From contig CALBGP010000028.1 in the NCBI GenBank assembly GCA_937892845.1, forward strand, positions 199,076-263,075: a stretch of DNA of 64,000 bases. Direction: 5' to 3'. This document shows, piece by piece, positions 49,050 to 58,458 of this stretch (position 1 is its first letter; each line of letters starts with the position of its first letter). Under the pieces are notes generated by a model. That model was not told where the DNA came from, did not search any database, and saw only the letters and a program-made list of their open reading frames with translations. The DNA comes from an uncultured Eggerthellaceae bacterium (lineage in GTDB: Bacteria > Actinomycetota > Coriobacteriia > Coriobacteriales > Eggerthellaceae). Both the position numbers and the translations under genes were made by a program.

Positions 49050-49922
49050 GTGGCGAATGACATGTGGACGGTGAAGGCCGCACTCGATTGGTGCTGCGGT
49101 TATCTGGAGCGCAAGGGTGATGGGCATGCCCGCCTTTCGGCGCAGTGGCTGCTCTCCCATGCCACGGGCCTTTCCCGGATAGAGGTCTATACCCATTTCG
49201 ATCAGCCCCTTTCCCCGGCTGAGCGGGATATTCTCCGCGACGCCGTTCGCCGCAGGGGAGCGGGCGAGCCTTTGCAATACATCACAGGCACTGCGCCGTT
49301 TCGGCATCTGGACATCCATGTTGAGCCCGGGGTCCTCATTCCCCGGCCTGAGACGGAGATGCTTGTCGAGGTCGCCATCGCGGCTCTGGGTTCCCGCTCC
49401 GACGGGGCCTTTCGCGTCGCGGATGCGTGTACGGGCTCGGGTTGCGTGGCCTGTGCCATCGCCGACGAGCATCCGCAATGCAGTGTTTTCGCCACTGACA
49501 TCTCGCCTGACGCCGTGCATATAGCCCGCGGCAACGTCGAGCGCCTGGGTTTGTCCGGGCGCATCGAGGTGTCCCAGGCAGACCTCCTTGAAGGCGCTTG
49601 CGCTCCCTTCGACCTGATCATCTCAAACCCCCCGTACATCCCTTCGTCTGTGATGGCGCAGCTTCCCGATGAGGTGTCGCTGCATGAGCCCCATCTGGCG
49701 CTCGATGGGGGAGAGGACGGGCTCGATCTGTTTCGCCGTCTTGCCCGGCAGGCTGTTTGCCTGCTTGCCCCTGGCGGGGTTTTCGCCTGCGAGCTGCACG
49801 AAACATGTTTGGATGAGGCCGCTCGCGCAGCGCGTGGGCTCGGCTTCGACGACGTCCGCATAGAATGCGATCTGGCAGGACGCGAACGCATCCTTGTGGC
49901 CTGCGCCCCCGCTTGCTCCTGA
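49050..49922 (+). CDS. prmC: Release-factor glutamine N5-methyltransferase
   Basis: This 290-residue SAM-dependent methyltransferase has an N-terminal helical domain and a Rossmann domain. It carries the VADACTGSGCVACAIA SAM motif and the substrate-binding ISNPPYIPSS (NPPY) motif near residue 193. It methylates the glutamine of the GGQ motif in release factors. The start is GTG at 49050 with CAGGAGG upstream. It follows prfA in one operon, with the phosphorylase gene 32 bases downstream. Confidence 0.95.
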   Translation: MANDMWTVKAALDWCCGYLERKGDGHARLSAQWLLSHATGLSRIEVYTHFDQPLSPAERDILRDAVRRRGAGEPLQYITGTAPFRHLDIHVEPGVLIPRPETEMLVEVAIAALGSRSDGAFRVADACTGSGCVACAIADEHPQCSVFATDISPDAVHIARGNVERLGLSGRIEVSQADLLEGACAPFDLIISNPPYIPSSVMAQLPDEVSLHEPHLALDGGEDGLDLFRRLARQAVCLLAPGGVFACELHETCLDEAARAARGLGFDDVRIECDLAGRERILVACAPACS

Positions 49923-49954
49923 TATCCGTATCGCATATGGCGAAAGGAGTCATC

Positions 49955-50788
49955 ATGGCCGACCAGCTTACGCTGCACGACCGTCTGCACTGTGCTGCTG
50001 AGGCGGTTTCCGACCGTCTTTCAGGCCGCAGCCCCCAGGCTGCCCTCATTCTGGGCTCCGGGCTCAACCCCCTTGCCGAATCAATCGAAGACGCCGTTGC
50101 CATCCCCTTTGCAGAGGTCCCCTTCATGCGGAAAAGCACCGCGAACGGCCATGTCGGACGCTTCGTCTGCGGGATGTTGGGTGGCGAATGCGTGCTGGCC
50201 ATGCAGGGGCGTCTCCATGGCTATGAAGGGTATTCGGCCCAAGAGGTGGCGTTTCCCGTGTGGCTCATGGCCATGCTGGGGGTGAAGACCCTCATCACCA
50301 CCAATGCTGCCGGCGCCATCAATGAGTCGTTTTCCGTCGGTGATTTCTGCATCATGTCCGATCAGATCAATCTGACCGGACGCAATCCTGTGGCCGATGC
50401 CGGGGCGGCGGAGCTTGCGCCGCGATTCTTCTCCATGTTCGATGCCTTCGATCCCCATCTGCGCCAGATTGCGCGCAAGACCGCCGTGGCCCAGAAGGTC
50501 AGGGTGTGCGAAGGGGTCTATCTGGGCCTTCTGGGCCCTAGCTTCGAGACTCCCTCTGAAATCAGGGCGTTTCGCGCGCTGGGTGCCGATTCGGTGGCCA
50601 TGAGCGTGTGCGAGGAGGTCATTGCCGCACGGCACGTAGGCATGCGCGTGCTAGGTATCTCGTTGCTTTCCAACATGGCTTGCGGCATCTCCGGCGCCTC
50701 GCCTTCTGACGCTGAGGTCATCGATGTGGCCGCAACCCGAGAAGACGAATTCCGCCGCCTTATCACGGGTATAATCCAGTCCATGTGA
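49955..50788 (+). CDS. punA: Purine nucleoside phosphorylase (PNP-I family)
   Basis: This 277-residue protein matches the trimeric PNP-I family for inosine and guanosine: LILGSGLNPLAE holds the phosphate-binding Ser, GRLHGYEGYSAQEV, TNAAGAIN and GPSFETPSEIRAFR follow, and SLLSNMACG holds the base-binding Asn. The family's usual STVPEV is SVCEEV here, a small deviation. It splits purine nucleosides into base and ribose-1-phosphate for salvage. The ATG at 49955 follows GAAAGGAG; the longer reading overlaps prmC. Co-transcription with prfA-prmC is likely. Confidence 0.9.
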   Translation: MADQLTLHDRLHCAAEAVSDRLSGRSPQAALILGSGLNPLAESIEDAVAIPFAEVPFMRKSTANGHVGRFVCGMLGGECVLAMQGRLHGYEGYSAQEVAFPVWLMAMLGVKTLITTNAAGAINESFSVGDFCIMSDQINLTGRNPVADAGAAELAPRFFSMFDAFDPHLRQIARKTAVAQKVRVCEGVYLGLLGPSFETPSEIRAFRALGADSVAMSVCEEVIAARHVGMRVLGISLLSNMACGISGASPSDAEVIDVAATREDEFRRLITGIIQSM

Positions 50789-50857
50789 ACCGTTCCGGGT
50801 GCTTTAGCCCGGTTACACCCCGGCTGTTTCGCCGCTGTTCGAATATAGGAGTGCACC

Positions 50858-52420
50858 ATGAAGGTTCTCGTCACCGACAAGATCGTAGACGAAGGCATTG
50901 CCATTCTGGAGCAGAAGGGGCACGAGGTCGATGTGCGTGCCGGCCTGACCCCGGAAGAGCTGCTTGAATGCGTGGGCGGATACGACGCGCTCATCGTGCG
51001 CAGCGCCACCCATGTGACCCGCGAGGTGATTGAAGCCGCCGTCAACTGCAAGGTTATCGGTCGTGCCGGCGTGACGTGCGACAACATCGACATCGATGCA
51101 GCGAGCGAACACGGCATCATCGTGTGCAACGTTCCCACTTCCAATATAGTTTCGGCTGCGGAGCACACCATGGCGCTCATGCTTGCCGCCGCCCGTGAGA
51201 TTCCCGCCGCGCATGGCTCCATGCATGTAGGGGTATGGGACCGTGATTCCTACATGGGCCACGAACTCTACGAGAAGACGCTTGCCATCTTCGGTTTGGG
51301 CCGCATCGGAGGCCTTGTGGCCGAGCGCGCCCGTGCTTTCGGGATGCGCGTCGTCGGTTACGACCCTTACTGTTCGCCCGTGCGCGCAAGCCAGCTCGGC
51401 GTCACGCTGTTCGATTCCATCGATGAGATCCTGCCTATTGCGGATTTCATCACCATCCACGTGCCTCGTACCGATGAGACCTACCGCATGTTTGCCGCCC
51501 AGGAGTTCTCCAAGATGAAAAACGGCGTGATCATCGTCAACACGGCGCGCGGCGGCATCATCGACGAGAAGGCTCTGTCTGATTTCATGGCTGCCGGCAA
51601 GGTTTTCGCCTGCGGCATCGACATGATCGAGGCCGAACCCGAGGCCCGCACTCCGTTGTCCGAGTTCGACCGCGCTGTGCTCACGCCCCATCTGGGAGCG
51701 AATACCGAAGAAGCCCAGATGCGTGCCGGCACGTCCATTGCGCGCTATGTTGCCAATGGGCTGGAAGGGCTTGTCGTGCCTACGGCCATCAACATGGTGT
51801 CCACCGACCTTGCGGATTCCGTGGCCGCCTACATCCCGGCCTGCCAGATGTGCGGTAGCATCCTGTCCCAGATGATGGGGGATGTGCCCAAGAACCTCTC
51901 CATCGCAGCTGCCGGCGGCTGCGCGAGTGACCTGCGCGTTCTGTCTGCCGCAGCACTCGGCGGCATCCTTTCGCGTCACGGTGAGGCGTCGGTTTCCATG
52001 GAGAACGTGGATGCGTCGGCGCGCCGCCATGGCGTGAAGATCGACGCTGCGGTCTCCTCTGATTCGCGAGGTTACGATTCCATCGTCAGCATGGACGCGG
52101 ATGGCTTCGAAATCTCCGTCACGGTTCCGGGCGCCCATCACGAGATGCATATCGTCTCCATCATGCGCTACCGCGTCGATGTCGTTCCCGGCGACCATGC
52201 TCTGGTGTTCAAATACGCCGACCAGCCGGGTCAGGTGGGCCGCATCGGGACCATCCTCGGTCAGCGCGGCATCAATATCTCCACCATGGCCATCGGTAAG
52301 CGTCTCGGCGATGATCAGGTGCTCGTCTTCCTCAATGTCGAAAGCGAAGTTCCCGCAGAAGTGGTCGAAGAGCTTTCCTGTGCCATCGAGGCGTCGGCTT
52401 CCTGGTACATTCGGCTTTAA
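50858..52420 (+). CDS. serA: D-3-phosphoglycerate dehydrogenase (long form with ACT domain)
   Basis: This 520-residue enzyme is the actinobacterial-type long SerA: a substrate/NAD-binding pair of Rossmann domains (IFGLGRIGGLVAERA, NTARGGIIDEKAL, EPEARTPLSE..LTPHLGANT with catalytic His), an intervening ASB domain (about 315-445) and a C-terminal ACT domain (about 450-520, QPGQVGRIGTILGQRGINI). It catalyses the first step of serine synthesis, and ACT/ASB domains usually give serine feedback. The ATG follows TAGGAG. It lies 69 bases after the phosphorylase gene. No riboswitch was recognised in its leader. Confidence 0.95.
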   Translation: MKVLVTDKIVDEGIAILEQKGHEVDVRAGLTPEELLECVGGYDALIVRSATHVTREVIEAAVNCKVIGRAGVTCDNIDIDAASEHGIIVCNVPTSNIVSAAEHTMALMLAAAREIPAAHGSMHVGVWDRDSYMGHELYEKTLAIFGLGRIGGLVAERARAFGMRVVGYDPYCSPVRASQLGVTLFDSIDEILPIADFITIHVPRTDETYRMFAAQEFSKMKNGVIIVNTARGGIIDEKALSDFMAAGKVFACGIDMIEAEPEARTPLSEFDRAVLTPHLGANTEEAQMRAGTSIARYVANGLEGLVVPTAINMVSTDLADSVAAYIPACQMCGSILSQMMGDVPKNLSIAAAGGCASDLRVLSAAALGGILSRHGEASVSMENVDASARRHGVKIDAAVSSDSRGYDSIVSMDADGFEISVTVPGAHHEMHIVSIMRYRVDVVPGDHALVFKYADQPGQVGRIGTILGQRGINISTMAIGKRLGDDQVLVFLNVESEVPAEVVEELSCAIEASASWYIRL

Positions 52421-52532
52421 CGCCCTCACCGTGGGTTTCCGTCGCAGGGCAGTCCGTCATCCTGTTCGAATCAGGCTGATGAGCTGTCTATATGCGCACG
52501 TCGTGGAGCATATGCACATTGTGATTTGAAAC

Positions 52533-52541
52533 TGTTACAAT
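52533..52541 (+). promoter_or_regulatory. Extended -10 promoter TGtTACAAT before mreB
   Basis: TACAAT at 52536-52541, with a TGn extension, lies 38 bases before the mreB ATG in a 158-base gap after serA. The local sequence is AT-rich compared with its surroundings. No strong -35 box is present. Confidence 0.5.
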
Positions 52542-52578
52542 GTACGCTTGCGTATTCAGGCTTGAGAATAGGAACCCT

Positions 52579-53643
52579 ATGTCGTTCATGGACATCTTCA
52601 GCAATTTGAGCGGAGCCCTTGGAGGGGTGTCCACTGACCTTGCCATCGACCTGGGCACTGCCAACACGCTGGTGGCCATCGCGGGCGAGGGCGTCGTGCT
52701 CAATGAGCCCAGTGTTGTGGCCATCGAGAAGAGCACGCATCGCGTTCTCGCCGTCGGCAAGGAAGCCAAGCAGATGATCAACCATACGCCGGAGGCGTTT
52801 TCTGCAGAGCATCCGCTTCGCGACGGCGTCATCGCCGACTACGATGTCACCGAGGCTATGTTGTCCGCCTTCATCAACAAGGCGGTTGAGCGCCGATATC
52901 CCTGGCAGGCCAAGCCCCGCATCGTTATCTGCATTCCCTGCGGCGCCACCTCCGTTGAGAAGCGCGCCGTTTTCGAGGCGGCCATCCAGGCCGGCGCCCG
53001 CCAGGCGTATCTGATCGAAGAGCCCATGGCTGCGGCTATGGGTGCAGGCCTTCCCGTCACCGATCCCACCGGCTCCATGGTGGTTGACATCGGCGGCGGC
53101 ACCACCGAGGTTGCGGTCATCTCGCTCGGCGGCATCGTCACCAGCTCCAGCTTGCGTCTTGCCGGCAACAAGATGGACGAAGCCATTGCCATGCATCTGC
53201 GAGATATCCTGGGCATCAAGGTCGGTGAACGCACAGCTGAAATCATCAAGATCAAGATCGGCTCCATCCTGCCGTTTGAAGACGGCCGTGAAAAGGACAT
53301 GATCATCTCCGGCCAGGACGTGCTTTCCGACCAACCCAGGGAAGTCACCATCCAATCCGAAGATGTCCGCGCGGCGCTGCAGGCTCCCATCGACGAGATG
53401 GTCCTGCACATCAAGGAGACGTTCAAGAAGACCAATCCTGACCTTGCCAGCGACATCATCACCAACGGCATCCTTCTGACGGGCGGCGGCGGTCTGCTCT
53501 CCGGCCTTGACCGTTATCTCGAGCACCGTCTTGAGATTCCCGTCTACACCAGCTCCACGGCCCTGACCAACGTGGCCATGGGCTGCCTCAAAGTGCTTGA
53601 AACGCCCTCGGCGCTCAAGCAGACGCTTATGCGCTCCCGCTAG
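52579..53643 (+). CDS. mreB: Rod-shape-determining actin-like protein MreB
   Basis: This 354-residue actin homologue has the phosphate-1 loop AIDLGTANTLVAI, the phosphate-2 loop VVDIGGGTTEVAVIS and the adenosine motif TNGILLTGGGGLLSGLD. MreB filaments under the membrane steer lateral wall synthesis by the elongasome. The ATG at 52579 follows ATAGGAA; a start at 52540 is possible but lacks a ribosome site. It heads the operon mreB-mreC-mreD-PBP2-rodA and so implies a rod-shaped cell, or at least an elongation machinery. Confidence 0.95.
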   Translation: MSFMDIFSNLSGALGGVSTDLAIDLGTANTLVAIAGEGVVLNEPSVVAIEKSTHRVLAVGKEAKQMINHTPEAFSAEHPLRDGVIADYDVTEAMLSAFINKAVERRYPWQAKPRIVICIPCGATSVEKRAVFEAAIQAGARQAYLIEEPMAAAMGAGLPVTDPTGSMVVDIGGGTTEVAVISLGGIVTSSSLRLAGNKMDEAIAMHLRDILGIKVGERTAEIIKIKIGSILPFEDGREKDMIISGQDVLSDQPREVTIQSEDVRAALQAPIDEMVLHIKETFKKTNPDLASDIITNGILLTGGGGLLSGLDRYLEHRLEIPVYTSSTALTNVAMGCLKVLETPSALKQTLMRSR

Positions 53644-53711
53644 GGGAGGCCGCTCCGGGCGCCAAGGGGAAGCGTTCGGCCATCGTACGATAAGGAGAAA
53701 CGCACCCTGTC

Positions 53712-54617
53712 ATGGCACTGGAACCTCGCATGAAAGCACAACGGAATACATCGATGAAATTCGGGGGCAACATCATCATGGTTGCCCTCTTGCTCGTTTC
53801 CATCCTTATGGTCGTCGTCTACACGCGCGAGGGTGAATCGGGGCCCCTGCACACCGTGCAAGGCTACACATCCGTGGTTGCGGCACCCTTCTCCTTCGCG
53901 GGGTCGGGCATAGGCGCCGCTGCCGGGAATGCAGCCGACGCCGTCTCCGATGCCTCCGCCGATGATGCAAGCTACCATGAGCTCAAGCAGGAGAACGCCG
54001 AATTGCGTGAGCAGCTTGCCCAGCTTGAGGAATACAAAGTGGAGTCCGAGCGCCTTCAGGGCCTGCTTGCCATCCAGGACCAGTATTCGCTGGTTGCTGT
54101 CACCGGTCAGGTCATCGGCCGCAGCACGGATGCCTGGAACCGTGTCGTCACCGTCGGTGCGGGTTCTTCCAAGGGGGTCGCGCTTGGAGATGCCGTGGTC
54201 GGATCAACCGGTCTGGTGGGCCAGGTCATCGCCGTAACCCCGCTGACCTGCGACGTTCGTCTGCTGGCGGACCAGCAAAGCGGCGTCGCCGTCATGATTC
54301 AGTCCAATCGCGAACAGGGCATCCTGCGCGGTTCGCTGGAGGGGCTGCTCTATCTTGAAAACGTCGACGCCTCGATCCAGGTTTCCCAGGGCGATGTCAT
54401 CATCACCTCGGGCATGGGAGGAAGCTATCCGAAGGGCATCGTCGTCGGAACAGTCACCAATGTTGAAAATCCCGCTGGCACCGCCGACAGAAGGATTGTG
54501 GTGACGCCGTTGTCTTCAGCCGACCCCCTTGAGGAGCTTTCGGTGGTCAAGAGCGCCGATGCCGCGGATTCCGACAGCGCCGATGCTGCCGCATCCGCCG
54601 AAGGAGGGGAGGAGTAG
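53712..54617 (+). CDS. mreC: Rod-shape-determining protein MreC
   Basis: This 301-residue protein has one N-terminal membrane helix (about residues 20-38) and a short Ala/Asp-rich region. A coiled coil (YHELKQENAELREQLAQLE) is followed by the double beta-barrel MreC core with GVALGDAVVGSTGLVGQV and GDVIITSGMGGSYPKGIVVG. A low-complexity Ala/Asp/Ser tail ends it. MreC links MreB filaments to PBP2 outside the membrane. It lies 68 bases after mreB and 2 bases before mreD. Confidence 0.92.
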   Translation: MALEPRMKAQRNTSMKFGGNIIMVALLLVSILMVVVYTREGESGPLHTVQGYTSVVAAPFSFAGSGIGAAAGNAADAVSDASADDASYHELKQENAELREQLAQLEEYKVESERLQGLLAIQDQYSLVAVTGQVIGRSTDAWNRVVTVGAGSSKGVALGDAVVGSTGLVGQVIAVTPLTCDVRLLADQQSGVAVMIQSNREQGILRGSLEGLLYLENVDASIQVSQGDVIITSGMGGSYPKGIVVGTVTNVENPAGTADRRIVVTPLSSADPLEELSVVKSADAADSDSADAAASAEGGEE

Positions 54618-54619
54618 CC

Positions 54620-55147
54620 ATGCGTGAATCCATCATCGCCATAGTCGGAGGCGTCGTGGCCGTCCTGCTTCAGATCATCGTCGCCCCCAACATCGCCATC
54701 TTCTCGGCCATGCCGAACTTCGTCCTTGCCTATACGGGCATCGTCGCCATGCTCTGCCGGGAAAACAAGATCGTCGTGCTCGCATTCTTCCTGGGCCTTG
54801 CGTATGATCTGCTGGGATCGAATCCCGTGGGTTTGATGTCCGGCCTGTTGGTGTTGGTCGCGTTCATTGCCGGCCGTGCCTATGACATGTTCGGAAACGA
54901 TACCGTCTTCGTGCCCCTGGCCGTTTCCATGGTCTGCTCGCTTCTGGTGGAGCTCATCTATGCCGTGGTCCTGTCCGTGTTCGGCTCCGGCGCGTCTTTG
55001 GGGGATGCCATCTTGCTGCGCGCCCTGCCGTGCGCATTCTATGATGCCGCCATGGGGCTTATCGTGTTTCCCCTGCTCACCGTCTTCCTCAAGCCGTCCG
55101 CACGTGCCCAGAAGGGCCCTTCGCAGACCACTGTCCGTCTCCGTTAA
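54620..55147 (+). CDS. mreD: Rod-shape-determining protein MreD
   Basis: This 175-residue protein has five or six membrane helices and the MreD-typical FFLGLAYDLLGSNPVGLMSG segment. It is an integral membrane partner of MreC in the elongasome. Sequence conservation in the family is low, so the call rests equally on its position 2 bases after mreC and 12 bases before the PBP2 gene. Confidence 0.88.
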   Translation: MRESIIAIVGGVVAVLLQIIVAPNIAIFSAMPNFVLAYTGIVAMLCRENKIVVLAFFLGLAYDLLGSNPVGLMSGLLVLVAFIAGRAYDMFGNDTVFVPLAVSMVCSLLVELIYAVVLSVFGSGASLGDAILLRALPCAFYDAAMGLIVFPLLTVFLKPSARAQKGPSQTTVRLR

Positions 55148-55159
55148 GGTTCCTTCGCC

Positions 55160-57289
55160 ATGACTGCAGCACTCATAGCGGCAATCGTAACCGTCATCGT
55201 GGCCATTGCGGCCCTTTTGGTGTTCTTCCGCCTGCGCGCCGGAGGTTTCACGAGTCGCACATCACGTCCGGCGCCCCCGTCAAGCATAGGCGGGACCGCG
55301 TCTCCGTTCGTCGCGAAGAAGGCGGATGCCAAGGCCCGCCATCAGGCCAGCGGAGTCTCGTTGCAAGAGCAGCTCAAATCGCGCTTCCTCGCCATCGGTG
55401 TGCTGGCCGCCGCCATTTTCGGCAGCCTTGCCGCGAAGCTGTGGAGCATGCAGGTTCTGAACTCGGAGCAGTATTCGCAGGAAGCTCAGGCGAACCTGCT
55501 GACCACCATCAAGACCCCCGCCGCTCGCGGCCGCATCTTCGATGCCGAGGGCTATCAGCTCGTCGGGAACAAGACGGTGCCCACCGTTCTGGCCGATGTG
55601 GGCGTCTCCGAAGATCGCGCGGTCATGCAGCGGCTCTCGGTGCTGCTGGGTGTTCCGTACAATGTGGTGCGAGCCCGCATCAAGGATACTTCCGGCGGCG
55701 TTCAGGCGTTGCGCGAGGTTGCAGACGATGTGACCATGCGCCATATCGCCTACATTTCGGAGCACCCGGATGCATTTCCCGGCGTTACCGTTCAGGACCG
55801 CACCCATCGCGTCTACCCCTACGGAGCGCTTGCCTCCCAGGTACTGGGGTACACGGGTGCGGCGTCTTCGGATGATCTGGAAAACGTCCCTGAGGGGCTT
55901 GATTACCAGTCAGGTGACGAAGTGGGCAAGAGCGGCATCGAGCATGCCTACGAGAAAGTGCTGTTCGGCGCCCATGGCGAACGTGTCGTCGTCGCAGACG
56001 TGGATGGATTGGTGCGCGAAGTCCGCAGCGAAACCGACCCCACGCAAGGCAACGATGTCCACCTGACCATTTCCGCTCGCGTTCAGAAAGTCGCCGAGGA
56101 TGCGCTTGCCGCCATGATCGCTCCCAACGGAGCCGTAGGCACGGGCAAAGGCGTTGCCGGTGCCTGCGTAGCCATGGAGGTCGATACGGGAGACATCGTG
56201 GCCATGGCCAATTTCCCCACCTTCACGCCGGAGAGTTTCGTCGGGGGCATCACGCAGGAAGCCTGGGACCGCTTCAATGCGGAGACCTCGCATTATCCCC
56301 TCATGAACCGATGCATCGCCGGAACCTATCCCGCTGCGTCCACATTCAAGGCCTTCACCGGCCTTGCGGGCCTGCACTACGGCTTCGCCGATTCGACGCG
56401 CACCTGGAACTGCTCGGGCGAATGGACCGGTTTCGGCGAGGAGTTCCCACAGCACTGCTGGGACCTTGATGGCCATGGTGATATCGATTTCCGCACCGGC
56501 ATCGTCGTGTCCTGCGACATCGTCTTCTACAACATCGCGAAGGATTTCTACGATGCCCGCAACACCATAGGCATGGATGCGATGCAGGATTACATCCGCA
56601 ACTTCGGTCTCGGCAGGAAGACGGGTATAGAGCTTTCGGGTGAAGCGGAAGGCGTCATTCCTACGCCTGAATGGAAGGCGGAAGCCTTCAAGGATGCGCC
56701 TGAAAATGCCCAGTGGCTCCCTGGCGATATGTCCAACATGGTCATCGGCCAGGGCGACGTCTTGGTCACTCCGCTGCAGATCGCCGTCGGCTACGCCGGT
56801 GTGGCAACGGGAAGCCTGCCCGTTCCCAACCTGCTCAAGCAGGTGTGCAATTCCGCCGGCGATGTGGTCGTGACCCATACCCCTGAGACCTCGAAGGTGC
56901 CCGAAGTGACCGAAGACCAGCTTGCGGTCATGCGCGATGCTCTGCATGGCGTGTCGGAGGGGGACAGCACCGTACGCTCCATCATTTCCGAGTATGGCTA
57001 CGAGTGCGGCTGCAAAACCGGCACCGGTGAGGCGTTCTCGCGAGCCGACAACTATGCGTGGTTCGTGGTGTATGCGCCTTTCGATGCGCCGAAATACGTG
57101 GTCAGCTGCCTGATCGAAGAGGGCGGCGGCGGTGCCCAGGCTGCAGCGCCCGTTGCTGCGAAGGTCATGGACGCGTGCTTGAAATACGGCGAGGGAACCC
57201 TTGATACCGAGGTTTCGGCCACCGTCCCCATACTTGATTACGTCGAGCGGGAGTCTGCCGACTCCGGATCAAACGGAAGGCAGGACTGA
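55160..57289 (+). CDS. mrdA: Penicillin-binding protein 2 (elongation transpeptidase)
   Basis: This 709-residue class B penicillin-binding protein has two hydrophobic segments near the start (residues about 5-25 and 78-96), where most PBP2 proteins have one. A dimerisation domain and a transpeptidase domain follow. The catalytic motifs are Ser394-x-x-Lys397 (STFK), SCD in VVSCDIVFYN, and KTGTGE near residue 615. The SxD form matches Escherichia coli PBP2. It cross-links lateral-wall peptidoglycan with RodA. Its stop overlaps the rodA start (ATGA). Confidence 0.93.
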   Translation: MTAALIAAIVTVIVAIAALLVFFRLRAGGFTSRTSRPAPPSSIGGTASPFVAKKADAKARHQASGVSLQEQLKSRFLAIGVLAAAIFGSLAAKLWSMQVLNSEQYSQEAQANLLTTIKTPAARGRIFDAEGYQLVGNKTVPTVLADVGVSEDRAVMQRLSVLLGVPYNVVRARIKDTSGGVQALREVADDVTMRHIAYISEHPDAFPGVTVQDRTHRVYPYGALASQVLGYTGAASSDDLENVPEGLDYQSGDEVGKSGIEHAYEKVLFGAHGERVVVADVDGLVREVRSETDPTQGNDVHLTISARVQKVAEDALAAMIAPNGAVGTGKGVAGACVAMEVDTGDIVAMANFPTFTPESFVGGITQEAWDRFNAETSHYPLMNRCIAGTYPAASTFKAFTGLAGLHYGFADSTRTWNCSGEWTGFGEEFPQHCWDLDGHGDIDFRTGIVVSCDIVFYNIAKDFYDARNTIGMDAMQDYIRNFGLGRKTGIELSGEAEGVIPTPEWKAEAFKDAPENAQWLPGDMSNMVIGQGDVLVTPLQIAVGYAGVATGSLPVPNLLKQVCNSAGDVVVTHTPETSKVPEVTEDQLAVMRDALHGVSEGDSTVRSIISEYGYECGCKTGTGEAFSRADNYAWFVVYAPFDAPKYVVSCLIEEGGGGAQAAAPVAAKVMDACLKYGEGTLDTEVSATVPILDYVERESADSGSNGRQD

Positions 57290-58449
57290 TGGCGAAAAAA
57301 GACACTCTCTCCCTTTCCGCGCATCAAGGCGATCCCGCACGCCGCAGCAGCCTTCCGTGGCCGCTACTCGTCGTCGTGGCCTTGCTTGCCTGCTACGGTC
57401 TTTTGGTCGTGTGGACGGCGGTTCAAGGCAATGAGGATTACTCATTTTCCCGTCAGGCTATGGGCGTGTGCATCGGCGCCATCGCCATGATGCTGTTCTA
57501 TAAGGTCGACTACCGCCAGCTAGAAGGGTTCACCACGCTTCTGCTGATCGTCAACGTGGTACTCATCCTTTCGCCCCATTTGCCCGTCATCGGCGTTGAG
57601 AGCAAGGGCGCCCAAAGCTGGATCGATATCGGCATGCGTTTGCAGCCCGGCGAATTCGCCAAAATCACGGTCATCCTGCTCGATGCCTCCATCATGGCGC
57701 GTTACGGTGGAAGGCTCGACGACCCGCGTGAATACATCAAGGCGGTCGCCCTCATGTCCGTGCCGTTCTTCTGCATCATGACCCAGCCCGACCTGGGTAC
57801 CGGCCTTGTGTACCTGTTCATCGCGGCTGTGGCGCTTGTGGTGGGCGGCGCGCGCCCGAAATACATCCTCCTCACGGTGGTCTTTCTGGCGTCCTGCATC
57901 GTGGCGGTATTCATGATCGATGAGCTCATCAAGAACTCAACGGGGGAGTACAAGCTGCTCAAGCAGTACCAGCGCAATCGTCTGCTGGTGTTTCTCGATG
58001 AAAGCTACGACCCCACCGGCGATGGCTACAATCTGCATCAGGCGAAAGTTGCCATCGGCTCAGGCGGGCTTTTGGGCAAAGGGCTGCTCAATGCATCCCA
58101 GTCGTCTCTGGGGTTTCTGCCCGAAGCGCCCACGGACTTCATCTTCTGCGTTTTGGCTGAGCAGTTCGGCTTCGTAGGCGCTATGCTTCTTTTGGTTCTC
58201 TACATCGCGCTGATCGTCGTCTGCGTCGGCATCGCCCGTCGCTCGGGTGATCTGTTCGGAACCGTGGTGGTCATGTGCGTGGTCGGGATGTGGCTGTTCC
58301 AGATACTCGAGAACATAGGCATGGATATCGGCCTGATGCCCATCACGGGCATCCCGCTGCCATTCATGAGCTACGGTTCCTCGTTCATGTTGGTGAATTT
58401 CGTGCTGCTGGGGCTGGTCGCTTCGGTGCACGCGCATAGTTCGAAATAG
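57289..58449 (+). CDS. rodA: RodA peptidoglycan glycosyltransferase (SEDS family)
   Basis: This 386-residue SEDS protein has ten membrane helices. Characteristic blocks are QSWIDIGMRLQPGEFAKI, TQPDLGTGLVYLF with the catalytic-region Asp, YQRNRLLVFLDE, and the C-terminal GMDIGLMPITGIPLPFMSYG. RodA polymerises glycan strands in partnership with PBP2, encoded just upstream with a four-base overlap. FtsW is the alternative name for this family, but the mre-PBP2 context supports RodA. Confidence 0.94.
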   Translation: MAKKDTLSLSAHQGDPARRSSLPWPLLVVVALLACYGLLVVWTAVQGNEDYSFSRQAMGVCIGAIAMMLFYKVDYRQLEGFTTLLLIVNVVLILSPHLPVIGVESKGAQSWIDIGMRLQPGEFAKITVILLDASIMARYGGRLDDPREYIKAVALMSVPFFCIMTQPDLGTGLVYLFIAAVALVVGGARPKYILLTVVFLASCIVAVFMIDELIKNSTGEYKLLKQYQRNRLLVFLDESYDPTGDGYNLHQAKVAIGSGGLLGKGLLNASQSSLGFLPEAPTDFIFCVLAEQFGFVGAMLLLVLYIALIVVCVGIARRSGDLFGTVVVMCVVGMWLFQILENIGMDIGLMPITGIPLPFMSYGSSFMLVNFVLLGLVASVHAHSSK

Positions 58450-58458
58450 GGGGTATAC